A stretch of DNA of 64,000 bases from Aurantiochytrium sp. KH105 (lineage: Eukaryota; Sar; Bigyra; Thraustochytrida; Thraustochytriidae): positions 62,001-126,000 of the forward strand of contig BGKB01000031.1 of the NCBI GenBank assembly GCA_003116975.1, read 5' to 3'. The notes beneath the pieces are model-generated. The model was not told the DNA's origin and searched no databases. It was given only the letters and a program-made list of their open reading frames with translations. The position numbers and the translations under genes were made by a program. Each line of letters starts with the position of its first letter. Within the stretch, counting starts at the first letter, position 1. Positions 39,193 to 49,470 of the stretch are shown here, in pieces.

Positions 39193-42100
39193 TCACAAAA
39201 CTTTTTGCGCACGCGGAATCGTCTTGCCAGACTTGACTTTTGTCGTACGCGGAGGACGGGTCCTCTTCTGTTTGCCCGAGTCATTTTCCTTGTCTCCTCG
39301 TGCGCGAGCAACGGCTTGCTTGCGTTCGCTTCTGATGGCCTTTCGCAGTTGAGCATTTTTCCCAGCTTGGTTCGCCTTGAATGTGCGCTCTTCATGGGCC
39401 CTTTCTTCTTGGCGATGCGTGAGAATCGGTTTCGGCACGTCCGTCTCAAGACCAACGGCGCCACCAATTACACGAGGCTTAAGAAAATGCTCGGATGCGC
39501 GTACATCGGGATGAACCGGCGATGCCATGAGAACGCCCGGAGAGTGAATGTCACACGTTGGAGACGACCTCCCCGTCTGCGTTTCCATCGCAAGGGTACC
39601 TGCAGCTCTGCGCTTCAGCAATGGAGTTGGATCTGGATTGAGCTCTAAAACATTACCTTGCTCTGCAAGGGCCCGTGCATGCGCCGACATTGGGGCTGCG
39701 CGGTCGTCGGCGGCAGGAATGACACCTCCCACAACGCGTAGGTTTTGTGACGGTGCGTCCCGGGCTGCACGCGCGTCAATCTCGGAGAGAATGTCGGGAG
39801 GTGCTTCTTTTACTTGGCGTCCAGGCTGCTTCCCCATGTCCACATGGCCCTTGGGTGCCGGATGTACTGACCTGCCAAGCATCGAAAGCTGGGCCATACC
39901 CTTTTCTAACTCTGCTAGGTTTGGCGAGTTCGGACCTTTGCCAGCATCGTTTTCACTCTTCTCCGCCCACCTCGGTTGCGTCTTATCCATGCCGAGAACG
40001 CCTCGAATATGGCGGGGGCGCACGTGAGCGTCTGCCCTTGAAGGATCAAGTACGAGTTCCTCTGTTTGTAATGATAAATTCTCTCCTGTTTTCTTCTCCT
40101 TGGCATCCTTTGCATCGAGTTGGCGAGGTGCTGATTTGGCCATATTTACCAGCGTCCGCGAGCTCCTCGCTCCCCGGCGCTGCGCGCCCTTTGCATTTCG
40201 GCCGCCAAGACAATCATGGCCTTTTTCTGCGCCAGCATAGTCTGCATCCAGATAACGAGGTCGGTCAGCCTCTCGTGATTCGTCATCAAAACGTCCCCGT
40301 TGCCGCTGCATGTCCACGGTTGCACTTTCACTTGCCTGTCGCGGCTTGGTGATGCGAAGACCCGCATCTACGTCATAATCGGAACGTGATTGATTCGCTT
40401 TTGACTCGCTTTCCTCATCGGGAAACCTCTTTGGAGCCTTGGCAAAGTCAGGAACGTGACGCACAACCCGAGGTTTGACAGCATCGAGGTTTCGTGATAA
40501 AGGCTCGCTTTCGAAAACTACTGGCAATTCTTCATCACCTTCGCCGAATTCATCCTGAAATTGTACGGGAAGCAAGTTGCGCGGGGATCCCATGCTCATA
40601 TTAGCAGCTCGGGAACGCTTGCGAAGAAAAGCGAGACCACGTTCGGGATCGAGAGCCAGATGCTCATTTTCGTATTCGTCCTTTGATTGCCGATCTCTAT
40701 CGCCTCGTCCGCGTTTATCTGGTGAAAATCGTTGTGGTAATTTGTCCATTGGCACGAGTTCTTGGGTCCGTTTGTACTTAAACTTTTCACGGTCAGGTTC
40801 GAGATCAAGAAATGCCTCGTCGCCCGCACCACTTCCAAAAGTAATGCTCGGGAAGGAATCGCCCTGCTGCCTGGCGTTTCCACTGCCTTGTCTGTTTGAC
40901 GGAAGCTTCGAAAAGGCGTAGCCAGCGGCACCCGGAGCCTTCTTTTTGGTCTTTTCCTTAGCGCTTGCCGCATCGAGTTCCAATATTGGCGCATGATTGT
41001 CCAGCTCTTGCGCTTTTTCAAACCGTGACGACGCGTTCATTCGATCCATATCTGGGGCTCGGGATTTCTCAACACCGAAACGACTGACGCGTGACGATAC
41101 CTGGTATCGTCCTGGGCCGAGGGCTGCAAGATCAGGATCTTGCTGCTGAAAGTCAGCCTCTGTGAATGCAATGGTGCGCAGAGCACCCTTTTGACGAACA
41201 CTGACACGTTCGCGACCCGTCGCGCGTGACATAAGTGCGGGACGGTTGTCCTCCTCGTCGGTGATCCACTCGCGGTGTGTCGTCGCGGCTTCATACGTTC
41301 CTGGTCCTCTATACATGTTTTCCAGTTCTCGTCGCATCTGCGCTTCAAGCGCTTGCGGTGGAAGCGGCGCGGGTTCTCGATAGGTAAAACCTTTGATTTT
41401 ACTTGGATTGTCGGGGGTCATTGCAAGAGCATCTGCTTGCATTTCTGCGGCGTCGAGATCAACTCCTAGAGCCTCCAGTATTTGGTCCGCACGCGTTGCA
41501 CTTGCGGCCTTAATCTTGTCGCGTATCGCTTCATTTGCGGCACGCTGCTTAGCGCGTTGGGCTTCTGCTCTTTCCATAGATACAACGTGTGTGTTGCGGC
41601 GAGGCTCAACCGCTTCTTGATTGAGATGCAAAAGGCGCGCAGGTCCTCTTTTCTCGCTTGCTTTGCGACGCATGTGTCGCTGCAGAATGAGCGCGCGCCT
41701 TGCATCTGCTTCGACCATGAACGGTTTTCGCGCCCACGAGGATGGTTTCTTGTGCAAGAAGTGCTGAGCAAGACCTTCCATGCCATGATTTGAGTCGGCG
41801 GAGCTGCTGCTCGAATAGCTCGTGCAAGACCTGCTCCCTAGTGAAGACGTTTCCGCGGAGTCGTACTCGTCAATGTCAAAGCACTTTGATTCGCGTTTGC
41901 CTTCATCCGTAAATTGAGATCGTTCGGAACTAGTACTTGAACAGTCTGCATCCGGTGAATGGGAAGCATCGACTGCAAAGGCTGTTGCTTCCTCTCTATC
42001 CTCTGTCTTGGTGGGTTTGAGGTCCTCTTGCACCGCCACGGGCTGACCTTGCGGTTTTGGCCAGCGTGGAGGACCCTTGAAGGAACTTGAGCCCCCCGGG

Positions 42101-43410
42101 ACTCGACTTTGTGTAAGGGTGAACGCGCGCTGAGTGTCATAGGTCCCGACTCCCGGAGTCTCTTGAGGAGGCCTCTGAGAGCGATGTTTAGTTTTCGCCT
42201 TTTCCAGAGACTGCATCGTATTCGTCTTGGTACTTTCGTCACGACACGCCTTTCGTGATTGTTGAAAGGAAGTAAAAGTGGACTCGTCAAAGTGAGCTCC
42301 AGGCCCTAGTTTAGCGGCTGAGGCGGTTTGACGCGCGTTGCGAGCGATGAGCTGTTTGGATTGTTCAACAGGTTTTGCAAAGCTGCTGGAAGGCGCGCAA
42401 AAGCCTGAGGTCAGCCTGACTTGTTGCGAAGACCCTTCCGTGATATCGTCTTTTTTCATTGGCGAGGGAGGCTTTCGATAAGAAGTTGGCACCCACGCAA
42501 CTGCGCCTCGCTTCGGTTTGGAGGCAAGCCATGCCTTTAGCGGATCGAAACTACGGTCGTCAAAAACAGATTCCTCATGCAAGATCGTCTCTTCCTCGTT
42601 GGGCTCTTCAGAGGGTGACTTGGGCCGCTTGTAGATGTCCGCAGTAGAGGTAGCAGATTGCCAACGAGTCACGCCTTTCACGCGTGCTTCCGTGGCGCGA
42701 TATGCGCGCTCGAGAGATGGCATAAAGGTTTCTTGCACAGTCTCGGCATTGGGCTTGATTTCATTCTTTGCACGAATTTCGCGTTTTGACATATAATCTG
42801 CAAGCTTGGCTTTTCCTGGTGCGGCAAAGCTCGGACCGGTAGTCCTCTTCTCCACGAGACGATGACTGGGGTTGTATTGACCTACTCCAGGCCCGTTCGC
42901 TAATCGATTTGGTCTCGACGTTCTTTTGTCCAAAGGACCCTTTTCTGGTCCAAATCGGCCGCCGCGCGGCTTTTGGACGCGAGAGGAAGCTGCAAGAGCC
43001 TTGCCCAAATCTTCTTGTGTGTGCAAGACTGATTGTGAATTGCCTTGATTGTTTGCGATCGGCATTTGACGACGTTTCGTGCAAGATCTGACCATTTTGA
43101 TGCCCGATGGTTTTCGCAGCACCGCCTCATGACAAGGGTCATAGTGCCCGGGAGCAGGCGTCACGAATGGTTCGCGCTTGCGCTTTTCCTTTCGTAAACA
43201 GTAGCGTGCTTCGTTCCCAGTTGTGGAGCGTGGTCGGCGGTCGTCGGGCCTTTTGCGCGTGGGAATTGGATCATCATCAAAGGTCCACACTGCAGCAGGA
43301 GCAGCAGCAGCAGTAGGCGAAGCATTAATCTCCGTAGTCTGTGCGCTGGCCTCTAGATTCGATACAGCTGCTTCAACTTGCGCAAGCAGGAGCGAAATAT
43401 CGCTAGCCAT
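39193..43410 (-). CDS. Sperm-tail PG-rich repeat (STPGR/SHIPPO-like) flagellar-type protein with novel C-terminal repeats
   Basis: 1405 residues from ATG 43410, which has a good context (ACACATGGC). An in-frame ATG at 43572 would add 54 residues. Six STPGR-like motifs are seen: APGHYDP, GPGVGQYNPS, LGPGAHFDES, TPGVGTYDT, GPGTYEAA and LGPGRYQVS (at about 43150, 42880, 42295, 42150, 41295 and 41105). STPGR proteins bind microtubules and are often inside ciliary doublets. The C-terminal ~570 residues carry about eleven degenerate units of the form L-x-L-D-P ... basic ... V-x-M-x-K-x-x-x-R, which I do not recognise. The protein is basic overall, low in hydrophobics and likely extended. It converges on the GPx-like gene with only 58 bases between stop codons. 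Confidence 0.8.
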   Translation of the reverse strand: MASDISLLLAQVEAAVSNLEASAQTTEINASPTAAAAPAAVWTFDDDPIPTRKRPDDRRPRSTTGNEARYCLRKEKRKREPFVTPAPGHYDPCHEAVLRKPSGIKMVRSCTKRRQMPIANNQGNSQSVLHTQEDLGKALAASSRVQKPRGGRFGPEKGPLDKRTSRPNRLANGPGVGQYNPSHRLVEKRTTGPSFAAPGKAKLADYMSKREIRAKNEIKPNAETVQETFMPSLERAYRATEARVKGVTRWQSATSTADIYKRPKSPSEEPNEEETILHEESVFDDRSFDPLKAWLASKPKRGAVAWVPTSYRKPPSPMKKDDITEGSSQQVRLTSGFCAPSSSFAKPVEQSKQLIARNARQTASAAKLGPGAHFDESTFTSFQQSRKACRDESTKTNTMQSLEKAKTKHRSQRPPQETPGVGTYDTQRAFTLTQSRVPGGSSSFKGPPRWPKPQGQPVAVQEDLKPTKTEDREEATAFAVDASHSPDADCSSTSSERSQFTDEGKRESKCFDIDEYDSAETSSLGSRSCTSYSSSSSADSNHGMEGLAQHFLHKKPSSWARKPFMVEADARRALILQRHMRRKASEKRGPARLLHLNQEAVEPRRNTHVVSMERAEAQRAKQRAANEAIRDKIKAASATRADQILEALGVDLDAAEMQADALAMTPDNPSKIKGFTYREPAPLPPQALEAQMRRELENMYRGPGTYEAATTHREWITDEEDNRPALMSRATGRERVSVRQKGALRTIAFTEADFQQQDPDLAALGPGRYQVSSRVSRFGVEKSRAPDMDRMNASSRFEKAQELDNHAPILELDAASAKEKTKKKAPGAAGYAFSKLPSNRQGSGNARQQGDSFPSITFGSGAGDEAFLDLEPDREKFKYKRTQELVPMDKLPQRFSPDKRGRGDRDRQSKDEYENEHLALDPERGLAFLRKRSRAANMSMGSPRNLLPVQFQDEFGEGDEELPVVFESEPLSRNLDAVKPRVVRHVPDFAKAPKRFPDEESESKANQSRSDYDVDAGLRITKPRQASESATVDMQRQRGRFDDESREADRPRYLDADYAGAEKGHDCLGGRNAKGAQRRGARSSRTLVNMAKSAPRQLDAKDAKEKKTGENLSLQTEELVLDPSRADAHVRPRHIRGVLGMDKTQPRWAEKSENDAGKGPNSPNLAELEKGMAQLSMLGRSVHPAPKGHVDMGKQPGRQVKEAPPDILSEIDARAARDAPSQNLRVVGGVIPAADDRAAPMSAHARALAEQGNVLELNPDPTPLLKRRAAGTLAMETQTGRSSPTCDIHSPGVLMASPVHPDVRASEHFLKPRVIGGAVGLETDVPKPILTHRQEERAHEERTFKANQAGKNAQLRKAIRSERKQAVARARGDKENDSGKQKRTRPPRTTKVKSGKTIPRAQKVL

Positions 43411-43818
43411 GTGTTCGATGTTTTTCTTTTTCTTTTTTTCCCTTGCAGTCGCACCACGCACGCCAATCACCTCTCCAAGTGACAGGCCAAGAATGGGCGC
43501 GTCTTCGCGACGCCACGTATGCCGCGGACTTGCTTGCTTATGTGCTTTGATGATTTGGGACGACTTTGACATTCCACGTTGAGGTGTCCGTTATTCGGGA
43601 CATAACAAACCTGTCCTTTTCGCGTTTTGCTCTGTTTTTTAACTTTTTCTCTTCGGATTGTAGGCCTAGCACCGACGCTTACAATCCGCTCTGCATGCGA
43701 GAAGCAGACGCAAGGGAATAAAAAAAAGACGGAGAAAGCTCTCACGCATTGGCATCTCGAATTCCTCTTGGTGACAGCTTTCCAGTAAATTCTATACTTT
43801 TTTTTTATTTCCAGTTTC

Positions 43819-45135
43819 CTATGCGGCATCCACGATCATAGCTTCCGGTCCACTGGAATCAGAGCTGGACTTCAGGTCTTCTTTTTTTTTCGTCATCGCT
43901 CCGGGCGATGCAGCAAGAACGTCAGATTCGACAAGGACCTGTTCAGGCGTCACCGCGTCCCAGCGCCATAGAATGGAATCAGAAGTGGCAATCGCCACAC
44001 TTGAGCAGTCACGGATGAATGCGCAGGAGGTCACGGGCGAGCGAATACGTGGCATTCCAATCATGTGGATTTGAGCAGCTTTCTCAATGTCAAAGACATA
44101 GACCTCGCCCCAATTGTTTCCGCATCCAATGAAGCGACGGCAGGATGAAATGCCAAAGCGTGTGCGACGATGGTTTGTGTAGTCGGCGCGAATGGTCGGA
44201 TCAGAGCTGTGCGGAACAGACATGACGGCCAGTGGTTCAGAGTCAGATGTGTTCTGCACCACAAGTCGACCGCGCGCATCGAGGACAGCAACGCGATTCT
44301 CGTCAATGAACTCGAGACTGTCTATGGCAGCATTGCCTGGAGCAATAAGGTCGCGAGCGTTTGCAGACCTCTTGCAATGGTGGTCGTCGGACGCGGAAGC
44401 AGAAGCAACAGGGGCAGCAGGAGCAGGAGTTTCTGCAGCAGACTCCCAAGAGGTCATTATGTCTGCATCAAAGAAAGTGACTCGGCCACTCGTGTAGCCA
44501 ACGACGAAGCTCTGTCCGGATGGATGACATGCTATGCTGCTTGGAACATCCGTGCCAATATCAAAGACAGCCAGACAAGCTGGGCGGAGTTCTTGCTCGC
44601 GTGTGGCATAGTCGTGCTCCTGCAGACCGTTCCATACGCGCACAGTTTGGTCGTCAGCGACGGAAACGACGACACCAGGAAGACACGGATGAGCCTCCAG
44701 ATCCTTGACGGCGGACGTGTGGCCCTTGAAGAGCCCAACCACGCGACAATGAGCCACGCTCATGACGCTCACCTCCCCAGACTCGCCGGCAAAAGCCAAA
44801 AGGGCTTCATTCTCCCAGTTTTCTGGCTGTTGCAGCCAAGCGAGGCAAGACAGCGTGCCTCCCTTGGCGTACTCGGTTTCAACGTTTTGCAGCACGCACG
44901 AAAGGTCCAAGTGGCCTCCACAGTGGCTATTGTCGTAGATGCTTACGAGGCTGGCGCCCACGGAGGCCAGCATGTGTCTGTTGCTCTCCTTGGGGTGGTA
45001 TTGAAGCATCTCCACGGGAGCCAGATGGTTTTCCTTGACGATCTTGCGCAGTTGAAGGTTCAGGATGCGCTCCTCGGCTGAGCTGGCTGTGCGCGCCGCC
45101 GCCGCCGCCACGGCGGCATCTTCGGAGGCCTGCAT
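43819..45135 (-). CDS. EED: EED/ESC-like WD40 protein (Polycomb repressive complex 2 core subunit)
   Basis: 438 residues from ATG 45135 (human EED is ~441). WD40 signals: VKENHLAPVEMLQYHPKESN, LLAFAGESGEVSVMSV, FKGHTSAVKDLEAHPCLPG (GH...HP), VSVADDQTVRVWN, GCGNNWGEVYVFDIEK and RDCSSVAIATSDSILWRWD. The last two align well with EED's ALGNQVGKLYVWDLE and RDSSILIAVCDDASIWRWD. The sequence order and the N-terminal KEDH-like KENH also match EED/FIE rather than general WD proteins. LRWD1/ORCA is the main alternative. In PRC2, EED binds H3K27me3 and stimulates the methyltransferase. The frame is open upstream without ATG (TTG at 45219), with a possible short upstream intron ending GGTTAG. Confidence 0.72.
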   Translation of the reverse strand: MQASEDAAVAAAAARTASSAEERILNLQLRKIVKENHLAPVEMLQYHPKESNRHMLASVGASLVSIYDNSHCGGHLDLSCVLQNVETEYAKGGTLSCLAWLQQPENWENEALLAFAGESGEVSVMSVAHCRVVGLFKGHTSAVKDLEAHPCLPGVVVSVADDQTVRVWNGLQEHDYATREQELRPACLAVFDIGTDVPSSIACHPSGQSFVVGYTSGRVTFFDADIMTSWESAAETPAPAAPVASASASDDHHCKRSANARDLIAPGNAAIDSLEFIDENRVAVLDARGRLVVQNTSDSEPLAVMSVPHSSDPTIRADYTNHRRTRFGISSCRRFIGCGNNWGEVYVFDIEKAAQIHMIGMPRIRSPVTSCAFIRDCSSVAIATSDSILWRWDAVTPEQVLVESDVLAASPGAMTKKKEDLKSSSDSSGPEAMIVDAA

Positions 45136-45831
45136 GCCTCTCGCGGTCTCCTGTCTGTCCTCGTGCTCCTCGTCCGCGGCGTCGTCCTCGTGCTCGCTCT
45201 TCTTCGAGTTTTGCTCCAAAGGCTCGACCTAACCGTGGCATCGAGCGGGGCGCGCACCTTTGAGAACACGTCGTGATAGGAACGCGACGCAATGTAAAGC
45301 AAAGCAAGCCCAGCACGGCCGGCGATTGAAAGAACGAGAACGCGCGGCCACAACTTTCGAACTTCTTGAACTTGAAGCACGCTAGCCGCACGCCACGAAG
45401 CCAGCCGCCTGGGGCCGCTTGCTGGCTTGTGGCCGCGCAAGCATACTCGTTGTCAGCCACCGTCAGCCAGTTTGCTCACAAGATTTGCACGAGGGCCTAC
45501 TCGTAGACGGCCGACTGGGCCAAACCGGTTGCTCAGCCGGCCGGTCGGTCAGTCGGTCGTTCCGTCATTCGTTTTGCACCACTCGCGAACGTTGACAGTT
45601 CCGTCGTAACAAGTACAGTAGCAGGCCTGCTTTGTTTCTCTTTCTATCCCCGCGGGACAGCTTCGAGCTTCGAGCTTCAGCTTGGCCTGGCGAGCCACCC
45701 AGCTAGCGGACGTTTGCCAATAAACTACGACTTCGTCGCAGCGAGTAGGTATGGCCTATATACATGATTCTTTTTGCATCCCCGTGGGCCATCCAGTCCA
45801 GCTACTCGTGACCGACCAGATAGACCTCCGC

Positions 45832-45869
<38 letters not shown>

Positions 45870-46846
45870 TCTGCGGAAAGTATCGTACTGGCCTCATGCA
45901 TCGACGCCGTGCTGGAGCTCTTCGATGAGCCATCATCATCGCGCACAACCACAACAATAACAATAACAATAACAACAACACCGACACCAAAAAAGTAACA
46001 AAACGTTCGACCAAAAGATGGTGCGTTTGGTTCTTTATACCATCATGAAAGAGCGCCCCGCCGCTTCCCAAGATCTCCTCACCATCTCAGCAATGGCCGC
46101 GCCGGCTGCCACCATCAGTTGGCCATCCCCGCGTCCCTCGCCCATTCATCCTCGTCCATCCAGCTCCGTCGCTTTTCTAAAGTCGGGCTCGATTTCGCCT
46201 CCGCCACCGTGGCCGCCACCGAGCCGCCGGCCGACGGGGCCAAGCATGCCCTCCATCCCCACGGCCTTCAAGTGCGACGCGCACGCCACGGCCTGCATGC
46301 ATGCATGCATGCATGACAAAGAAAGACGACACCCCCAAGCTCCCCGCGACAGCCTCCGCGTGTCCCCTCTCGGTACATCAGACGTGCCGCTGGGTGTGGG
46401 CTGGAAGCAGCACGGCGAGCGAGGGTGTCCACCGCGGCTCTCGCGACCGCGCTATACCTCACCCACCGCAGGCGCCTCAATCGGGTAATCGACGTGTGCA
46501 CTCGTTTACCCCTCGCTGCACTTGAGGGAATGGAACGAAGATCAGCCAGGCCAGCCTGCTGGGCGCAGCCGGGCAAAACCCGAACGGCGGCGCTCGTCCT
46601 AGCAGTTGCCGACACCAGGGCCCCCCCGCGCCGCTTCGAGAATCAGGCTAGCAAGCAAAAGCAAGCAAGCAATCGAGCAGTCAGAGTCCGCTCGCTCGCG
46701 CGCGCCCCCTTGCTCCGCTTGGGCCCTCGCGTGGCCTCGCAGCGGCGCCAAGTGACGGGACAAAGACTTGACAGCGACAACGAGCAGCAAGTCAAGGTGG
46801 GCTTGTCGTCTTCACCTATACTTGGCAAACAGAATAGCTACGTAGG
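45136..46846. other. Intergenic region with CAGC and GCAT repeats
   Basis: 1.7 kb between EED-like (-) and SLC49-like A (+). It holds (CAGC)n at 45833-45869, ACAAT-type copies near 45945-45980, and GCAT copies at 46297-46315. Open frames are repeat or GC shadows. Promoters of both genes must be here. Confidence 0.6.
45833..45869. repeat. (CAGC)n microsatellite
   Basis: Nine tandem CAGC copies between divergent genes, the same unit as at 9504-9527. Confidence 0.9.
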
Positions 46847-48361
46847 ATGAGCAAGTCTTCGGAACGCAGCGTGGAGCTCCTCCCCGATGGGTCAATCAAG
46901 GTGTACCCAAGACGCTGGGCGGTTCTAGCATCCGTGGCTCTCTGTGGTTTTGGGTGGACGATGAACATGAGCAGGCAGGTGCCGCTGTCTCCGACGTACG
47001 CCAAGCATTTTAACGTCCCAAACCAGGCCTTCTCGCGGGATGACAATAATAACCTTGTGCTGGGTATCGACTTTCTCACCACCTTTGATGCGCTTGTGCT
47101 CATTTGCTCCTATATCGTTGCAGCTAAAGTTGTGTCTCGCTGGGGACTCCGCATGCTCACATTCAGCAGCTTTTGCCTAGCATTTTCAGCTTGGATGTGG
47201 TACGCTGCTGATGATAGCTTCTTTGGAGTGCTTGGGGCGCGCACCATCACCTCCATCTTTGCGCCCTGCATCTCGTCGAGCATTCTCGTTGTCAGTAATG
47301 TGTGGTTCCCCGAGAACGAACGCGCAAAGGGAACCGCGGTAATCTCGCTCTTTCTGCTACTCGGCACGGGCGCTGCGCTCATTGTGGGACCTATGCTGGC
47401 TACTTCTCCCTTCAAGGTTGTTGACTTGACGTTGCGCAGCTGCAACGTGGATCAGATCCAGCCAGACCTTTTCATTGCCTACACGGCCGCTCAGGTTGTA
47501 GGCGAACCCCTGTCTTGCGAGATCGAGGGGTACGAGTACGCAGAAGAGGAGTTTTGTTGTTATTTGCCCGTGAATTTGCGCCTGCTGGACCTCATCATGG
47601 CAATCTTTATGACTGTCGTGGCTTTTATTACCCTCGTTTCTGTTCGCAATGAGCCACCCACGTTGCCTTCCCCTTCCGCTGGCCGCAAGGCGGACACAAG
47701 CATCAGAACGGGCCTTCACGCGCTCGTTTCGAGTCGCCGCTTCCTCATGTTGACGCTAAGTGACTTCATTATTTCAGGACCCGTGAGTGTGCTTTATTAC
47801 GCGATGGCACGCATGTTTCCTCCGGCGGTGTCGAGTCTGAGTTTCGTCGTAAGCGCCATCGGTCTCGCACTGGCTATCCCCACGGCAATTTTGGCGGCAC
47901 ACCTGCTCGACAAGCGTGGTTGGTACTATACTACGACGGTGGCAGGCTACACGACCGGCACGGTCATGTGGATTCTTGCAACCATTGCGTTCGCAACAGA
48001 GACCTCGTGGCTCTTTATCTTTGGCGTGGTGCTTGCGCTCTCGCTCTTTATCGCCTGGCAAACAGCCGTCTTTGAGACCAAGCTCGAGTACGTCTTTACG
48101 CACCAGCATTCGCTCGAAACCTATGTCATTTCTACGGATCGTATTATCATCCAAATTGGCAAGTTTGTCTTCGTGTCCTGCTTGGTGCCCGAGGTTGTCG
48201 GCGGAGCGCTCAACACGTACGGCATTGGCTGTGGCCTTATGGTGGTTGGCTGCTTGCCTGTGCTCTTCATTCGTGATCGCTACCTTTACTTGCGCCAAGC
48301 TTACGACCACAGCAACGCAGAGGCTGAGTGCCAAGGCACGGCGTCTGTCTCACAGGCGTAA
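46847..48361 (+). CDS. Major facilitator transporter, SLC49/FLVCR-like (copy A)
   Basis: 504 residues from ATG 46847 with about 12 hydrophobic segments. The pattern after a short cytosolic start (RRWAVLASVALCGFGW), the VSRWGLRMLTF loop after TM2-3 (MFS motif-A-like), NVWFPENERAKGTAV between TM4 and TM5, and IVGPMLATSPF resemble SLC49 proteins (FLVCR1/2, MFSD7), which move heme, choline or related cations in animals. A hydrophilic extracellular or luminal loop with paired Cys (CNVDQIQ ... SCEIE ... FCCYLPVN) is unusual. An intracellular linker (PPTLPSPSAGRK) joins the two halves. It lies 1.1 kb upstream of a close paralogue in the same orientation, so the pair arose by tandem duplication. The true substrate is unknown. 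Confidence 0.8.
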   Translation: MSKSSERSVELLPDGSIKVYPRRWAVLASVALCGFGWTMNMSRQVPLSPTYAKHFNVPNQAFSRDDNNNLVLGIDFLTTFDALVLICSYIVAAKVVSRWGLRMLTFSSFCLAFSAWMWYAADDSFFGVLGARTITSIFAPCISSSILVVSNVWFPENERAKGTAVISLFLLLGTGAALIVGPMLATSPFKVVDLTLRSCNVDQIQPDLFIAYTAAQVVGEPLSCEIEGYEYAEEEFCCYLPVNLRLLDLIMAIFMTVVAFITLVSVRNEPPTLPSPSAGRKADTSIRTGLHALVSSRRFLMLTLSDFIISGPVSVLYYAMARMFPPAVSSLSFVVSAIGLALAIPTAILAAHLLDKRGWYYTTTVAGYTTGTVMWILATIAFATETSWLFIFGVVLALSLFIAWQTAVFETKLEYVFTHQHSLETYVISTDRIIIQIGKFVFVSCLVPEVVGGALNTYGIGCGLMVVGCLPVLFIRDRYLYLRQAYDHSNAEAECQGTASVSQA

Positions 48362-48613
48362 AAGTCCGTCCATCGTAGAACATCGAAATCAATCTATCAT
48401 TCCACTATCTATTTATCAATGACAGCAAAACGAAGGCAAACGTCACAGGACAGATAGTAACGACACCGCACTCGAGTGGTCAAACGTAGCAGCCCGCTAA
48501 GCTCTTGCATGCTCTCCTCGCAAGTCTCGTCTCTGGGGAACTCTCATTCCCTCCGAGGGTCCCGGATCTCGTTCCCGGGGCCGAGCTGCGACCGATCCCA
48601 GACTGCTCGCTCG

Positions 48614-48616
<3 letters not shown>

Positions 48617-48692
<76 letters not shown>
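48617..48692. repeat. (CA)n dinucleotide microsatellite
   Basis: About 38 CA copies, the longest dinucleotide repeat in the window. Likely polymorphic. Confidence 0.95.
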
Positions 48693-48699
<7 letters not shown>

Positions 48700-49165
48700 G
48701 CGAGAAGTAGCACGCGTCCTCTCCTCTGCATGCGCTAGCTGAAGCTGTATTGAGCTGTAGCCCACGCGTCGAGCATTGAGCTTGCCGAGACCGAGTCAGG
48801 ACTCGCGGACACGTGCTGCGGCTAGACGCCGGTGCAGAAGTTACACTCGTAGCGTTTCCCCTACGAGAACGCGCTACCGTCATCCACGGGCAAACTACGC
48901 GTCTTGTACGGAGTCCAGTTGCTCATAGCCAATCCCGCCCCGTAAAACCTCGGCGAGGCCGGGTCTGCCGCGCAGATCGCCCAGACCTTTTGCGCTGCTC
49001 GGGCCCTTGCCGCTCCGGCCTGCAGCATCCTTCGAACAGAGCTCGCTCGCTGCGCGTCGAGCCTGCAGACACCGCGGGCGCGTGAGGAGACCGCCATCGG
49101 CGGCTGACGCTGCAAATTAATTTGTAGCGCAGCATCGCGCAGCACCGCGCCTTGCCGACTTCGAG

Positions 49166-49206
49166 CAAGGCAAGGCAAGGCAAGGCAAGGCAAGGCAAGG
49201 CAAGGC
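49166..49206. repeat. (AAGGC)n pentanucleotide repeat
   Basis: Eight perfect AAGGC copies in the spacer between the two transporter genes. Confidence 0.92.
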
Positions 49207-49470
49207 CGAGGCGCAAGAAGGCAAAGCGTGGCAAGACAAGCGATTTGCGCGCAAAGCTCGAGACACCTTCATCTCGGGACCCAGCTCACCAGCGAGCAGA
49301 CAGACAGGCAGACAGACAGACAGGCAGACAGAGAGACATACCGACCTTGAACGCAATTCGGCCTTACTTCACAGTCGAAGTACTAGGCCTATCGTGCGGA
49401 CGTCTTTTTCCATTGATACATTGCGCTTGACATCTTGTCGAACTAGGCCTACTACAACGAAAGTAGGACG

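Larger units (their letters stand above)
48362..49470. other. Intergenic spacer between tandem transporters, with several microsatellites
   Basis: No gene is seen. It contains (CA)n 48617-48692, (AAGGC)n 49166-49206, CAGA copies at 49294-49340, and two TAGGCCTA palindromes (49384-49391 and 49444-49451), the second about 20 bases before the next ATG. Confidence 0.65.

Noticed and set aside
48616..48742. His/Thr-repeat or Val/Cys-repeat ORFs
   Set aside because: Translations of the CA microsatellite in different frames.
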